Source: DATKYQ01 sp035528415 (GTDB lineage Bacteria; Myxococcota; B64-G9). Taken from it: a stretch of 64,000 bases of DNA. The notes under the pieces are model-generated. The model was not told the origin of the DNA, searched no databases, and saw nothing but the letters and a program-made list of their open reading frames with translations. The translations under genes and the position numbers were made by a program. Numbering within the stretch: the first letter of the stretch is position 1; every line of letters starts with the position of its first letter. Of this stretch, positions 6,793-15,634 are shown in pieces. Location of the stretch: NCBI GenBank assembly GCA_035528415.1, contig DATKYQ010000039.1, forward strand, positions 1 through 64,000, in the 5' to 3' direction.

Positions 6793-8786
6793 CTTGGCCT
6801 CCTCTTTATCATGCCCAAGACCAACAGCAGCACGAGCCCGGCCAGGCTTCCCTCGCGCCGCGCGGCGCAGCCGCAACTCGAACCCTCGACCCGGGAAGTG
6901 CCGTCGGTCGCTTGCCCTCCATCGTCGCCGGTCGTGCTCCCGTCATCGGTGATCACTCCGCCGTCGTCGGCGACCACTCCGCCGTCATCGGTGATCACCC
7001 CGCCGTCAGCGTCCGGCCCTCCGTCCCCACCGTCCGGCTGCGGCCCGGAGACGAACAGGTCGGCCAGCCTTCGCCGCTGGGCCAGCCAGACCTCCCCGTC
7101 CTCTTCCCATGGAACCGCCTGGCCGTCCGAAAGCCCGCCCTGGTCGAGCGCCCGGGGCACCAGGATGCCCAGCACCTCGTCCACCAGGGCCTGCTCACCG
7201 CCGGCGGCGGCCAGCGCCAGGTACTCGACATCTTGTATGCCGCGGCGCCAGTTCTTCAGGCGAATGCTGGGCAGCGGCACGTCCAGGCCGCGATCTTCGG
7301 CGGGATACACGAAATCGCGGCCGGGGTAGATCAGCAGGCCGTCGCCGTTCATCTCATCGCCCCAACTGTTGCTGAAGTTGATCGGCTCATTGTAGACATC
7401 GATCTGCCCTCGCCCACCCTGCGCGTCGTTGTAGTAGGTCGACTCCCAGTAGAACCAGCGCGGGATGCCGTACTTGTACTGAATCCAGGGATTGACCCGG
7501 GTGGAGACGGCCACGTCGTCAATTGTGAAGCTGCCGGTGTGGGGACGTGTTCCGTTGTAAATCCAGACGCGCTTGCCCTGAGCTGTGGCTTGCTGGGCCT
7601 CCTGGATCGAGTAGCCGCCTGCGCCTGCACAGTAGATGTCAATATCCAGTCCCGCGGCCGGGCCATGGGTTACGAAGGCCGGCACCGGCTCGGCCTCGGC
7701 GGCGATCGCGTTGATTGCGTCGAAATCTCCCGAGTCAGGTTCGTCCATGACGTACAAAAAATACTCGACACCCGGCCCGTGGATGTCGAACCAACTCTTC
7801 CAGGTGCTTGCCTCGGCCACCGTCAGGCTTCCGCCGTAGGTATGAATCGAGTACATGTCCTGGCCGACCCCGACGCCGGGACCGGCGTAGCCCGCGCCGG
7901 CGGAAAAGGAAGTTCCCTCGATGCGCCCCTGAAGGTAGGAGTCGGGCGCGTCCTTTTCGCCGATGAACATTGTGAGGCGGTGTCGCCGGCCGAGTTTCCA
8001 GTGGCGCATGCGCATGGTCTCGGCCGCGGCGAACTCGTCTCCCCAGGGATCGTCGCTGTAGCGGGAGTACATCAGGTCGCGGTCGCCGTCCCCGCCCGAG
8101 AAAAACAGCATGGTCTTCGTGGTCGGTGTATCGGGTAGGGTCGCATTCAGCACCTGAAGCTCGACCGGGATCCGGCAGGCTGACATAGCGCAGGCCACGC
8201 CGTTCACCGTGACCATCAACGTGCCGCCGTGGATCCCCGGCGGGGTTCCGGGCGGGACGAAGACGTCGATCCAGACGCCCTGGTTGCGCCCGGCCGGAAC
8301 GCTCAGCGACTTGTCCTCGAGGGGAATCAGCGCATCCGGAATCCAGCCGCTCATACCGGCCGGCTCCGCCGCGCTGCCCGGCTGCCAGGCGAGATCGTGC
8401 GAGCGGGTAACAACCTCGAGGTAGTGCTCTTCGAACAACTCGATCCGCCTGCCGACGTACCAGGAGTCCCACTCGCCGCTGAGACCTGAATTGGCGATCG
8501 GTCCGATCGCATCCAGGCTGACCCGCACGTTTGCGGTCGCGACCACCCCTCCCTCGAGGATGAGTTGGAAAGCGACGATCTCGTTGCGGGCGGCGAAGAG
8601 CGAGATGCGCGGGGGCGCCGCGGCGAATATCCCGTTGCCGCTTTCGAGCGGATGATCGAGATCGCTAGCCTTGACTTTGGTGCCGTCGTCGAGCGCCCAA
8701 ACGGCGGCCAGTTCGGCCCTGGCCGCCGGCGTAACAAGAAGAGCCAGCATTGCAATCGTCAAGCACAACCTTGTACCGGGTTTCAC
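6789..8786 (-). CDS. secreted DUF4091-type glycosidase-like protein with MYXO-CTERM-like tail
   Basis: 665 residues, GTG start with GGGAGGG upstream. A signal peptide (LCLTIAMLALLVTPAARA) is followed by an N-terminal beta-sandwich and a central TIM-barrel-like region containing 'YVMDEPDSGD', 'GKRVWIYNG' and 'RWFYWESTYYND', features of DUF4091 proteins, which resemble glycoside hydrolases. An Asp/Gly-rich linker (repeated DDGG) precedes a Cys motif (SSCGCA), one helix and KRRPR, a surface-sorting tail. The role in glycan handling is inferred from the family; no substrate can be named. It lies 12 bp after the deiminase gene, same operon. Confidence 0.8.
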   Translation of the reverse strand: MKPGTRLCLTIAMLALLVTPAARAELAAVWALDDGTKVKASDLDHPLESGNGIFAAAPPRISLFAARNEIVAFQLILEGGVVATANVRVSLDAIGPIANSGLSGEWDSWYVGRRIELFEEHYLEVVTRSHDLAWQPGSAAEPAGMSGWIPDALIPLEDKSLSVPAGRNQGVWIDVFVPPGTPPGIHGGTLMVTVNGVACAMSACRIPVELQVLNATLPDTPTTKTMLFFSGGDGDRDLMYSRYSDDPWGDEFAAAETMRMRHWKLGRRHRLTMFIGEKDAPDSYLQGRIEGTSFSAGAGYAGPGVGVGQDMYSIHTYGGSLTVAEASTWKSWFDIHGPGVEYFLYVMDEPDSGDFDAINAIAAEAEPVPAFVTHGPAAGLDIDIYCAGAGGYSIQEAQQATAQGKRVWIYNGTRPHTGSFTIDDVAVSTRVNPWIQYKYGIPRWFYWESTYYNDAQGGRGQIDVYNEPINFSNSWGDEMNGDGLLIYPGRDFVYPAEDRGLDVPLPSIRLKNWRRGIQDVEYLALAAAGGEQALVDEVLGILVPRALDQGGLSDGQAVPWEEDGEVWLAQRRRLADLFVSGPQPDGGDGGPDADGGVITDDGGVVADDGGVITDDGSTTGDDGGQATDGTSRVEGSSCGCAARREGSLAGLVLLLVLGMIKRRPR

Positions 8787-8798
8787 CGAGCCCTCCCC

Positions 8799-10919
8799 TC
8801 ATTTTTTTCTGCGTGAAAACAAAGTCAATAACAGCAACATCAGAAAGACACATCCCGGGCGGTCGCCGCTTCCGGTACCGCAAGCGCAGCCCGAAGAGGG
8901 TTTCGTCCCGCATACTTCGCCTTCGTCGATCTCGCCGTCGCAGTTGTCATCCTGTTCGTTGCAGGTTTCCTGCGTCCCGGGATTGACTGCTGCTACGGCG
9001 TCGTTGCAGTCCGTCCCGCCGCAGGCGGCGTCGCTATAGCCGTCATGATCCGCATCTCGGCATCCTCTTGAGATACAGTGGTAGTCACCGGCTTCAGCGG
9101 CGCAGTCTTCGCCGGCGGCGCAAGAATCGCCGCAGGCCCCGCAATCTTGACTGTTTCCCAGCGCTGTTTCACAGCCGTCCGCAGGGCTTGCGTTGCAGTC
9201 GCCGTAGTAATCGGCGCAATACTTGATTTGGCAGGCATCGGCCACGCATTCTCCCACGGAGTGGGCGAACTTGTATGCACAGGAATCGCCGCAGGCGCTG
9301 CAGTCGTCGTCCGTCCCAAGCTCGACCTCGCAACCATTCGCAAGCTGTAGATCGCAATCGGCATAGCCGCCCGCACAAGCCCCAATACTGCAGACGCCCG
9401 TCAGGCAGATCCCTGCGGCGTGAGTGAAGTCGTCGGTGCAATCGTCCACGCAGCCCGAACAGTGCGTGTCGCCACCCAGTATCGTCTCGCAGCCGTTGCC
9501 GGTTGCCCCGTCGCAATCGGCGTAGTTGCCAAGGCAAACGCCCATTACGCAGGCGCCCGACTGGCAACTTCCAGCCGCGTGGGCGAAGTCGTCCGTGCAA
9601 TCGTCCGTGCAGCCCGTACAGCGCGTGTCGCTCCCCAGAGCCGTCTCACAACCGTTTTCGGATGTCCCGTCGCAGTCGGCCCAGCCGCCGTCGCAACTGA
9701 TTATCCCGCAGTCACCTGAGACGCACGAATGCTGGTCGACGTGAGGCAGATCGCAGTCGGCTGGACTCTGGCAGCCGGTCACCATCAGCGGGATCTCCTT
9801 GGTGATACAGTGCACCGATCCGCCGGAGGTAATTGAAGCGTCGGAATCGACCAGCACGACCGAATAGCCCGGCAGGGCCGCCTGGTAAACCTGGCGCGCC
9901 TGCTGGTTGTCGGCGCCCGAGTAGCTGGGAATGATGGCGGTCTGGTTGACGATCAGCGAGTTTGTGTAGGTGTACCAGGTGCCAAAACTGTACCAGCCCG
10001 AGATCCGGTAGACCTGGTACTTCTGTCCCGCTGCGCACTGCAGCGCCGCGAAAAACGCGGCCGCGTCGTCCAGCGGGGTGACGAAAGGCTGGTCGCTGGT
10101 CTCGGCCACCAATACCTTGCAGGGCGCCAGAAGCTTTGCGAACATGTCGATGTGCCCGGTGCCGTCCGCGGGATCACCCCAGCTGTCTTTGGCGTAGTCC
10201 AGGGCATAGATGTTCACGACGCCGTAGTAGTTTTTCAGAAGCTGGTCGACCTGGGCCTGGGTCTGTCCGCTGTTCCAGTCGTAGATGCGCTTGGTCATGA
10301 ACAGGTTGCCCTGCCCGTCCGTCATCAGGTTGCCGCCGTCGAGGATCAGCGACGTCGAGTAGCAGCTTGCTCCGGCGAAAGAGGCCACCTCGCACGGAAT
10401 GGCGTCATCGTCCGGCCGCGTAGCGTAGTGCCGATAGGTCGTGTCGATGATGCCCAGCGCTCCGCTGACTTCGTCGATCCCGTACGGGCCGTAGTCCCTG
10501 GCCCAAACGGAATCGAAGGCGACGTTCAGGCGCGCATACTGTCCCTGCGGCACTCCCGAGATGCTCGACGGCCCGCCGACCATCCAGACCTCGGCCCCGG
10601 CGTCTGCCGTAGCGACAGAGATCTCCTGCAGCATGCCGGTGTAAGTTGTCCAGGTCATGACCACGGCCTGGGCGGGCTCGTACTCGGCCGGCAGGCGCAG
10701 GCCGGATGCCGGGGGCGTGCGATCCAACACCACCGGCGCAGAAGCCTGTCTTTGGATTTCAAGCTCTTCAGCCGTGGCCCAGTTTGGAAGGCTTGTGGAA
10801 ACACGCTCGCCCGTAGACAGCCGCGCAAAAGAGTCTCGCGCCCGATCCCCTCCGTCACCGCACGAACATGTGAGACCAGCTGAAACGAGCAAGGCAAGCG
10901 GAATTGTAAACTTGTTCAT
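8799..10919 (-). CDS. secreted agmatine deiminase/peptidylarginine deiminase-family protein with Cys-rich repeats
   Basis: 706 residues from the ATG at 10919, preceded by CAGGAG at good spacing; the GTG three codons earlier is too close to it. After a signal peptide, residues about 60-390 are a PAD_porph-type amidinotransferase-fold domain. The catalytic residues are visible: Trp139-Ala-Arg-Asp142, His256/Asp258 in GHIDMF, Cys371 in GSVHCIT. The family deiminates guanidino groups (agmatine or peptidyl-Arg). Residues about 390-640 hold several Cys-rich repeats (C..YADCDG..GNGCET pattern), then one MopE-like metal-binding motif (DADHDGY...CGGTDCND), then a MYXO-CTERM-like tail (SGCACG, helix, RRKK). 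A secreted location argues for an extracellular substrate. Confidence 0.88.
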   Translation of the reverse strand: MNKFTIPLALLVSAGLTCSCGDGGDRARDSFARLSTGERVSTSLPNWATAEELEIQRQASAPVVLDRTPPASGLRLPAEYEPAQAVVMTWTTYTGMLQEISVATADAGAEVWMVGGPSSISGVPQGQYARLNVAFDSVWARDYGPYGIDEVSGALGIIDTTYRHYATRPDDDAIPCEVASFAGASCYSTSLILDGGNLMTDGQGNLFMTKRIYDWNSGQTQAQVDQLLKNYYGVVNIYALDYAKDSWGDPADGTGHIDMFAKLLAPCKVLVAETSDQPFVTPLDDAAAFFAALQCAAGQKYQVYRISGWYSFGTWYTYTNSLIVNQTAIIPSYSGADNQQARQVYQAALPGYSVVLVDSDASITSGGSVHCITKEIPLMVTGCQSPADCDLPHVDQHSCVSGDCGIISCDGGWADCDGTSENGCETALGSDTRCTGCTDDCTDDFAHAAGSCQSGACVMGVCLGNYADCDGATGNGCETILGGDTHCSGCVDDCTDDFTHAAGICLTGVCSIGACAGGYADCDLQLANGCEVELGTDDDCSACGDSCAYKFAHSVGECVADACQIKYCADYYGDCNASPADGCETALGNSQDCGACGDSCAAGEDCAAEAGDYHCISRGCRDADHDGYSDAACGGTDCNDAVAAVNPGTQETCNEQDDNCDGEIDEGEVCGTKPSSGCACGTGSGDRPGCVFLMLLLLTLFSRRKK

Positions 10920-10963
10920 GAAAGGCACGCTCCTGAATGATTTCGGACCGTCCAGCCCGGCAT

Positions 10964-10992
10964 ATTTTATTCCGGCCGGGAGAAAAAGTCAC
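10964..10992 (-). promoter_or_regulatory. possible promoter of the deiminase operon
   Basis: On the minus strand GTGACT (10987-10992) and TAAAAT (10964-10969) are 17 bp apart. The element overlaps the 3' end of the upstream Mut7-C gene. The -35 is a weak match. Confidence 0.35.
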
Positions 10993-11468
10993 ATTGTTGC
11001 CTGCTTACCGATCAGTAAGAGCCTCGAGCGCATGCGGCTTATATGGGTCGAGGGCCAGTATAATCGCCCACAGCCTGGACAGCGGGCGATCCGCGATTGT
11101 GTGTCTCTGACGTGAAGCGGCAGGCGATCGCCGATCATTCCGGGATCGGCGGCTTCGAGCAGACGGTTGCAGCGGATGCAGCGGCTGAAGGCCGCGGCCA
11201 GGGGGTCGATCTGAAATTGACTGACCACCTGGAGGATCTGTTCGGCCGGGAAATTGCTTTTTATAAAAAGCGACGGCCCCAGTCGCCGGCGGCGAAGCAG
11301 GCGGGTATCGCGGGTGAGCAGGACGCGCCGCTCGGCCAGGGCCTGCTCGATGATGTCTTCCCGGTTTCCCTCGCGGACGTAGGCGCAGTCGAGGCCCATG
11401 ATGCGCAGCCACTTTCCAAGGCGGCCAAGCATGCGATCGGCGAGAAAAGAGCGTGAATTTATATTCAT
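10989..11468 (-). CDS. Mut7-C RNase-domain (PIN-like) protein with zinc ribbon
   Basis: 159 residues. The N-terminal half (FLADRMLGRLGKWLRIMG, then LLTRDTRLL) matches the Mut7-C domain, a PIN-like predicted RNase, with candidate acidic residues Asp11 and Asp54. The C-terminal half is a zinc ribbon with Cys97/Cys100 (CIRC) and Cys130/Cys133 (CPGC). Proteins of this size and layout are widespread in bacteria and archaea, but the RNA target is not established. It is divergent from the thrombospondin-repeat gene. Confidence 0.87.
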   Translation of the reverse strand: MNINSRSFLADRMLGRLGKWLRIMGLDCAYVREGNREDIIEQALAERRVLLTRDTRLLRRRRLGPSLFIKSNFPAEQILQVVSQFQIDPLAAAFSRCIRCNRLLEAADPGMIGDRLPLHVRDTQSRIARCPGCGRLYWPSTHISRMRSRLLLIGKQATM

Positions 11469-11503
11469 ACCTCAAAGGGAAAACTACCAAAGCAAAAGGC
11501 GAG

Positions 11504-11533
11504 TTGACAAGGCGCGTTTTTCAGGGACTTAAT
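11504..11533 (+). promoter_or_regulatory. promoter of the thrombospondin-repeat protein gene
   Basis: TTGACA (11504-11509), 18-bp spacer, CTTAAT (11528-11533). The ATG at 11566 follows with a TGGAGGAAAC ribosome site. Confidence 0.5.
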
Positions 11534-11565
11534 GGGCGGTTTTGGACTCCTAACCTGGAGGAAAC

Positions 11566-14145
11566 ATGAACTATCGCAAGTTGATTACAATGGTATCTGT
11601 CCTGGTCTTTTCGGCACCGGCACTTGCCCAGCAACTGAACGAGATCCGCACCGATCAAGACAGCAGCGACAACGACGAGTACTTCGAGATCGCCGGAACG
11701 CCGGGTCTGAGCCTTGACGGCCTGACTCTGATCGTCATCGGTGACGGCACGGGCGGCAGCGGTGTGATCGAGGCAGTGGTCGATCTCACCGGGCAGGTCA
11801 TTCCGCAAGACGGCTTCTTTTTAGTCGGCGAGAGCACGATGACAATCGCCGTTGCGGATTTTACAACCAGCCTCAACTTCGAAAACAGCGACAACGTCAC
11901 CTTTGTTCTCGTATCCGGCTTTACAGGAGCAAACGGTGACGACCTGGATATCGACGACGATTGCTATCTGGATGTCACGCCTTTTGCCGAAGTTATCGAC
12001 GCCGTCTCGATCGTCGAGACGCCGCTCGGCCAGGGCGGCGAATGCTACTATGCCACCGCGACCGTCGGCCCGGATGGTTCATTCGTGCCCGGCCATGTCC
12101 TGCGCTGCCCCGATGGAGTCGGCGTGTGGAGCGTCGGAGACTTCGATCTCGCGGCCGGCACCGACACACCGGGAGACTCCAATGCGGACATCGACCTCGA
12201 CGGCGACGGGCTGACCTGCGCCCAGGACAACTGTCCCTCGGTCGACAACCCAGGGCAGGAAAACACGGGCGAGACCGACGCCGGCAATACCGCCGACGGC
12301 ATCGGGGACGCCTGCGACAACTGCCCGACCATCGAAAACAACCACCAGTGGGACTGGGACGCCGACGGCTACGGGGACAGTTTTCAAGGCGCCTGCGACA
12401 ACTGCGACGGCCTCTACAACCCCGACCAGGCGGACACCGACGATGACGGCCTGGGCGACGCCTGCGACGACGACGACGATGAAGACGGCGTACCAGACGC
12501 CACCGACAACTGCCCGCTTACGGCCAACGCGGGTCAGGAAGACACAGACGTAGACGGTAACGGTGACGCCTGCGACCTTTGCCCGGGATTTGACGACGCC
12601 GTAGATGCCGACGCGGACGGAGTCCCCGACGGCTGCGACGCCTGTCCCGGCTTCGATGACAAACTCGACGCCGACGGCGACCTGATACCCGACGACTGCG
12701 ACACATGTCCCAACGACGCCGACAACGACGCAGACAGCGATGGAGTATGCGGCGACGTCGACAACTGCCCGGCCGTGGCCAACTCGAGTCAAGAAGACGC
12801 AGACGGTGACGGCGCCGGCGATGCTTGCGACATCTGCGCTGGATTCGATGACACACAGGATGCGGACGCCGACGGCGTCCCCGACGGCTGCGATGTCTGT
12901 CCCGGTTTTGATGACACGGTAGACGCCGACTCCGACGGTGCCCCCGACGGCTGCGACATCTGTACAGGGCACGACGATGCAGTTGATGCAGATGCAGACG
13001 GCGTCCCCGACGGCTGTGACATCTGCGCGGGTTTCGACGACTCGGTGGATACCGATGTGGACGGCGTGCCCGACGGCTGCGACCTATGCGCGGGTTTTGA
13101 TGACGCGCTGGATGCGGACTCCGACGGCGTGCCCAACGGCTGCGATCTATGCCCCGGGTTTGATGACGCCGTGGATACGGACGCCGACGGCGTGCCGGAC
13201 GGTTGCGACATCTGCACAGGGCACGATGATGCAGTTGATGCAGACGCCGACGGAGTCCCCGACGGCTGCGACACGTGCGCCGGTTTTGATGACGCAGTGG
13301 ATGCGGATGCCGACGGCATGCCCGACGGCTGCGACATCTGCGCGGGTTTTGATGACGCCGTGGATGCAGACGCCGACGGCGTCCCCGACGGCTGCGACAT
13401 CTGCACAGGGCACGATGATGCAGTTGACACAGATGCAGACGGCGTCCCCGACGGCTGTGACATCTGCCAGGGCCATGACGACGGCGTGGATAGCGATGGC
13501 GACTCGGTGCCGGACGGCTGCGATGTATGTGACGGCTTCGACGACTCCCTGGACGCTGACGTTGACGGGGTCCCCGACGGCTGCGATGCCTGCCCGGGCG
13601 AAAACGACACCCAGGACGCCGACGCCGACCAGGTGCCGGACGGCTGCGACAACTGCCCGGCCAATTCAAACACAGACCAGGCAGATGCAGACAACGACGA
13701 TGTCGGTGACGCCTGCGACCTTTGCGCCGGCTTTGACGACGCCGCCGACGCTGATGCGGACGGAGTGCCCGACGGCTGTGACGTATGTGCCGACGGAAAT
13801 GACGCGCTCGACGCGGACGTTGACGGCGTGCCCGACGGCTGCGACATCTGCGACAAGGGGCCCGACGACGTAGACGCCGATGCCGACGGCGTCCCGGACG
13901 CCTGCGATGCCTGCCCAGGCCAGAACGACTCGCTCGACGGCGACGCCGACCAGGTGCCCGACGGTTGTGACAACTGCCCGCTGCTATCCAACACCGACCA
14001 GGCGGATTCAGACGCCGACGGCATCGGCGACGCCTGCGAGACTGAAAGCAGCGGCTGTTCTTGTTCGAGCAGCGGCCGCACGGCCCGCGGCGTTTGGCTG
14101 TTTGCCTTGTTCGGTTTGATTTTGGCGCTGCGGCGCAGGAGATGA
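11566..14145 (+). CDS. thrombospondin type 3 repeat surface protein with MYXO-CTERM-like tail
   Basis: 859 residues. A signal peptide ends at ALAQQ. Residues about 20-200 resemble a lamin-tail-like beta domain ('LNEIRTDQDSSDNDEYFEI', 'LVGESTMTIA'). Residues about 205-830 are a long array of Asp-rich calcium-binding thrombospondin type 3-like repeats. The core of the array repeats every 21 residues (CD-C-GFDDAVDADADGVPDG). The end has SGCSCSSSG, one helix and LRRRR, a surface-sorting tail. Likely a rigid Ca-dependent surface or adhesion protein; the partner is unknown. The array is highly repetitive in DNA too, which makes assembly collapse possible. Confidence 0.9.
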   Translation: MNYRKLITMVSVLVFSAPALAQQLNEIRTDQDSSDNDEYFEIAGTPGLSLDGLTLIVIGDGTGGSGVIEAVVDLTGQVIPQDGFFLVGESTMTIAVADFTTSLNFENSDNVTFVLVSGFTGANGDDLDIDDDCYLDVTPFAEVIDAVSIVETPLGQGGECYYATATVGPDGSFVPGHVLRCPDGVGVWSVGDFDLAAGTDTPGDSNADIDLDGDGLTCAQDNCPSVDNPGQENTGETDAGNTADGIGDACDNCPTIENNHQWDWDADGYGDSFQGACDNCDGLYNPDQADTDDDGLGDACDDDDDEDGVPDATDNCPLTANAGQEDTDVDGNGDACDLCPGFDDAVDADADGVPDGCDACPGFDDKLDADGDLIPDDCDTCPNDADNDADSDGVCGDVDNCPAVANSSQEDADGDGAGDACDICAGFDDTQDADADGVPDGCDVCPGFDDTVDADSDGAPDGCDICTGHDDAVDADADGVPDGCDICAGFDDSVDTDVDGVPDGCDLCAGFDDALDADSDGVPNGCDLCPGFDDAVDTDADGVPDGCDICTGHDDAVDADADGVPDGCDTCAGFDDAVDADADGMPDGCDICAGFDDAVDADADGVPDGCDICTGHDDAVDTDADGVPDGCDICQGHDDGVDSDGDSVPDGCDVCDGFDDSLDADVDGVPDGCDACPGENDTQDADADQVPDGCDNCPANSNTDQADADNDDVGDACDLCAGFDDAADADADGVPDGCDVCADGNDALDADVDGVPDGCDICDKGPDDVDADADGVPDACDACPGQNDSLDGDADQVPDGCDNCPLLSNTDQADSDADGIGDACETESSGCSCSSSGRTARGVWLFALFGLILALRRRR
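12580..13650 (+). repeat. 63-bp tandem coding repeat array in the thrombospondin-type protein
   Basis: The DNA repeats with a 63-bp period over most of this stretch, each unit encoding about 21 residues ending VPDGCD. Several units are nearly identical, for example the CTGHDDAVD units near 12960, 13210 and 13400, which suggests recent expansion or gene conversion. Confidence 0.8.
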
Positions 14146-15604
14146 GGCGATCCGTTCCGTAGGCGCCATCCTGCTTGCGACGGGGTTTTTGTCCCTGTCC
14201 TTATCCGCCGGCTGCGGCGGCGGGGGCGGTCCTGTCGATGGCGGGCCCGATTTCGACTGGCCCGCCTGCGATGAGATTAGCGCGACTGTCAGCCTGGCCG
14301 CGAAAGCCGCCTACTTCGATAAAGTCTCCCGCGAGAGGCACCTGGCCGGCGACGGTCTGTTACGCAACATCAACCTGAGCGAGAATCTCGAAAGCGTCGA
14401 GAACTGGCATCATGTCGAAAACACCATCCTGTGGAGCGGGATGTATATCGCATCCCAGGCTTTTCGATACGCGGTCACGAGGGAATCCGTCGCGCAAGAG
14501 AATGCCAAAACCGTCGTGGCCGCCCTGCGGCAGCTTACCGACGTGACCGGGGTCAGGGGCCTCTACGGCCGCTCGTTTGCAAAACCCGGTGTGTCCTACA
14601 ACTACGACGGCAGCGGCACGACTTCGTGGACGGCATCACCGGATGCGAACCATATCGGCTGGTGGTATCGCAACGATGTCAGCAAGGACGGTTACGATGG
14701 ATTGATGTTCGGCTACGCCGCCGCCATGGAGCACTTCGACGATCAGCAGTTGCTTACGGACATTCGCCGGTTACTTACCGAGATCGGCGATCACCTGACG
14801 GCCAACGGCCTGCAAATCATCGGCGCTGACGGCCATGTAACCGAGCACGGCGCTCTGTATCATTCGGCCTGGGACGACTTCCCGGGCTTCAACGCACTTT
14901 TGGCATCGAGCTTTATCAAGACCGTCCAGACGGCAACCGGAGACCAGGGGCTGGATGACTTCTACTACGGCTGCCTGATGAGAACGCGCCAGGGTGTCGA
15001 TTGCCCGGACATCGAGACCAGCGACATCGGCAGCTACATAGACAGCATGGAGGACATGCTCTACCTGTTCTTGCCGAACTGCAAGCAGAACTACGACAAC
15101 TTCGACATGTGCTACCAGGCCATCTACCCGTTGCTTCGCCGCGAGCAGGATCCCGGGTTGCGAGCGCGCTTGCTGGGCGTGCTGCGCAACAACATGTTCC
15201 ACAGCGACGATCCCGACACTCAGAGCATCGACCCGCTGGGAAACTCGTTTTTCACCTTCGCCTACGCCGCGCTGACAGGTGACGGCCCTGACGACGATCC
15301 CCTCCTTGGTCCCGCTGTGAACCGGGCCGTGTGCATCTTGAAGAATTTCCCGCAAGAGAAGTTCGATCGTCACATCCCGCAAGGAACCCAGCCGGAGGTA
15401 TGCCGCAGCCGCCTGGACGAGCCGGTGGCAACCGAGCCGATTCCTCTTTCCGAGTATGCTTTCGACAATTACCTGTGGCGGCTTGATTTCTTCAAGATTC
15501 AAGATGAGCGACCCGAGAACCGCCGCCTGGTCTATTCACCCGAGGACTACCTGGTGGCCTATTGGCTCGGCCGCTATCACGGATTGATCGATCCCGACCT
15601 GTAA
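14142..15604 (+). pseudogene. exported lipoprotein with out-of-frame signal peptide (5-bp duplication), possibly phase-switched
   Basis: The main frame is open from a TTG at 14189 to 15604 (471 residues), but that start leaves only seven residues before SAGC. The ATG at 14142, overlapping the previous stop, reads MRRSV then hits TAG because TCCGT is duplicated (14151-14155, 14156-14160). Removing one copy joins that ATG to RSVGAILLATGFLSL...SAGC, an excellent lipoprotein signal. So the gene is either switched off by slippage, recently frameshifted, or a sequencing error. The mature region has helical repeats rich in Trp/Tyr (HIGWWYRNDVSKDGYDG, YHSAWDDFPGF) and may be an alpha/alpha-barrel like glycan-acting enzymes; this is a guess from composition. 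Confidence 0.65.
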
Positions 15605-15634
15605 ACCTTAACGCCGCCCGTAAGGACAGATACC

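Noticed and set aside
12580..13650. Possible CRISPR array (regular repeats)
   Set aside because: Period 63 bp with no spacers of constant length; the repeats encode Asp-rich protein units.
12079..14081. Long antisense frames (Ser/Pro- and Arg-rich) within the thrombospondin-repeat gene
   Set aside because: They mirror the 63-bp coding repeat in other frames; composition is repetitive, no signal or ribosome site, and the sense frame is a clear repeat protein.
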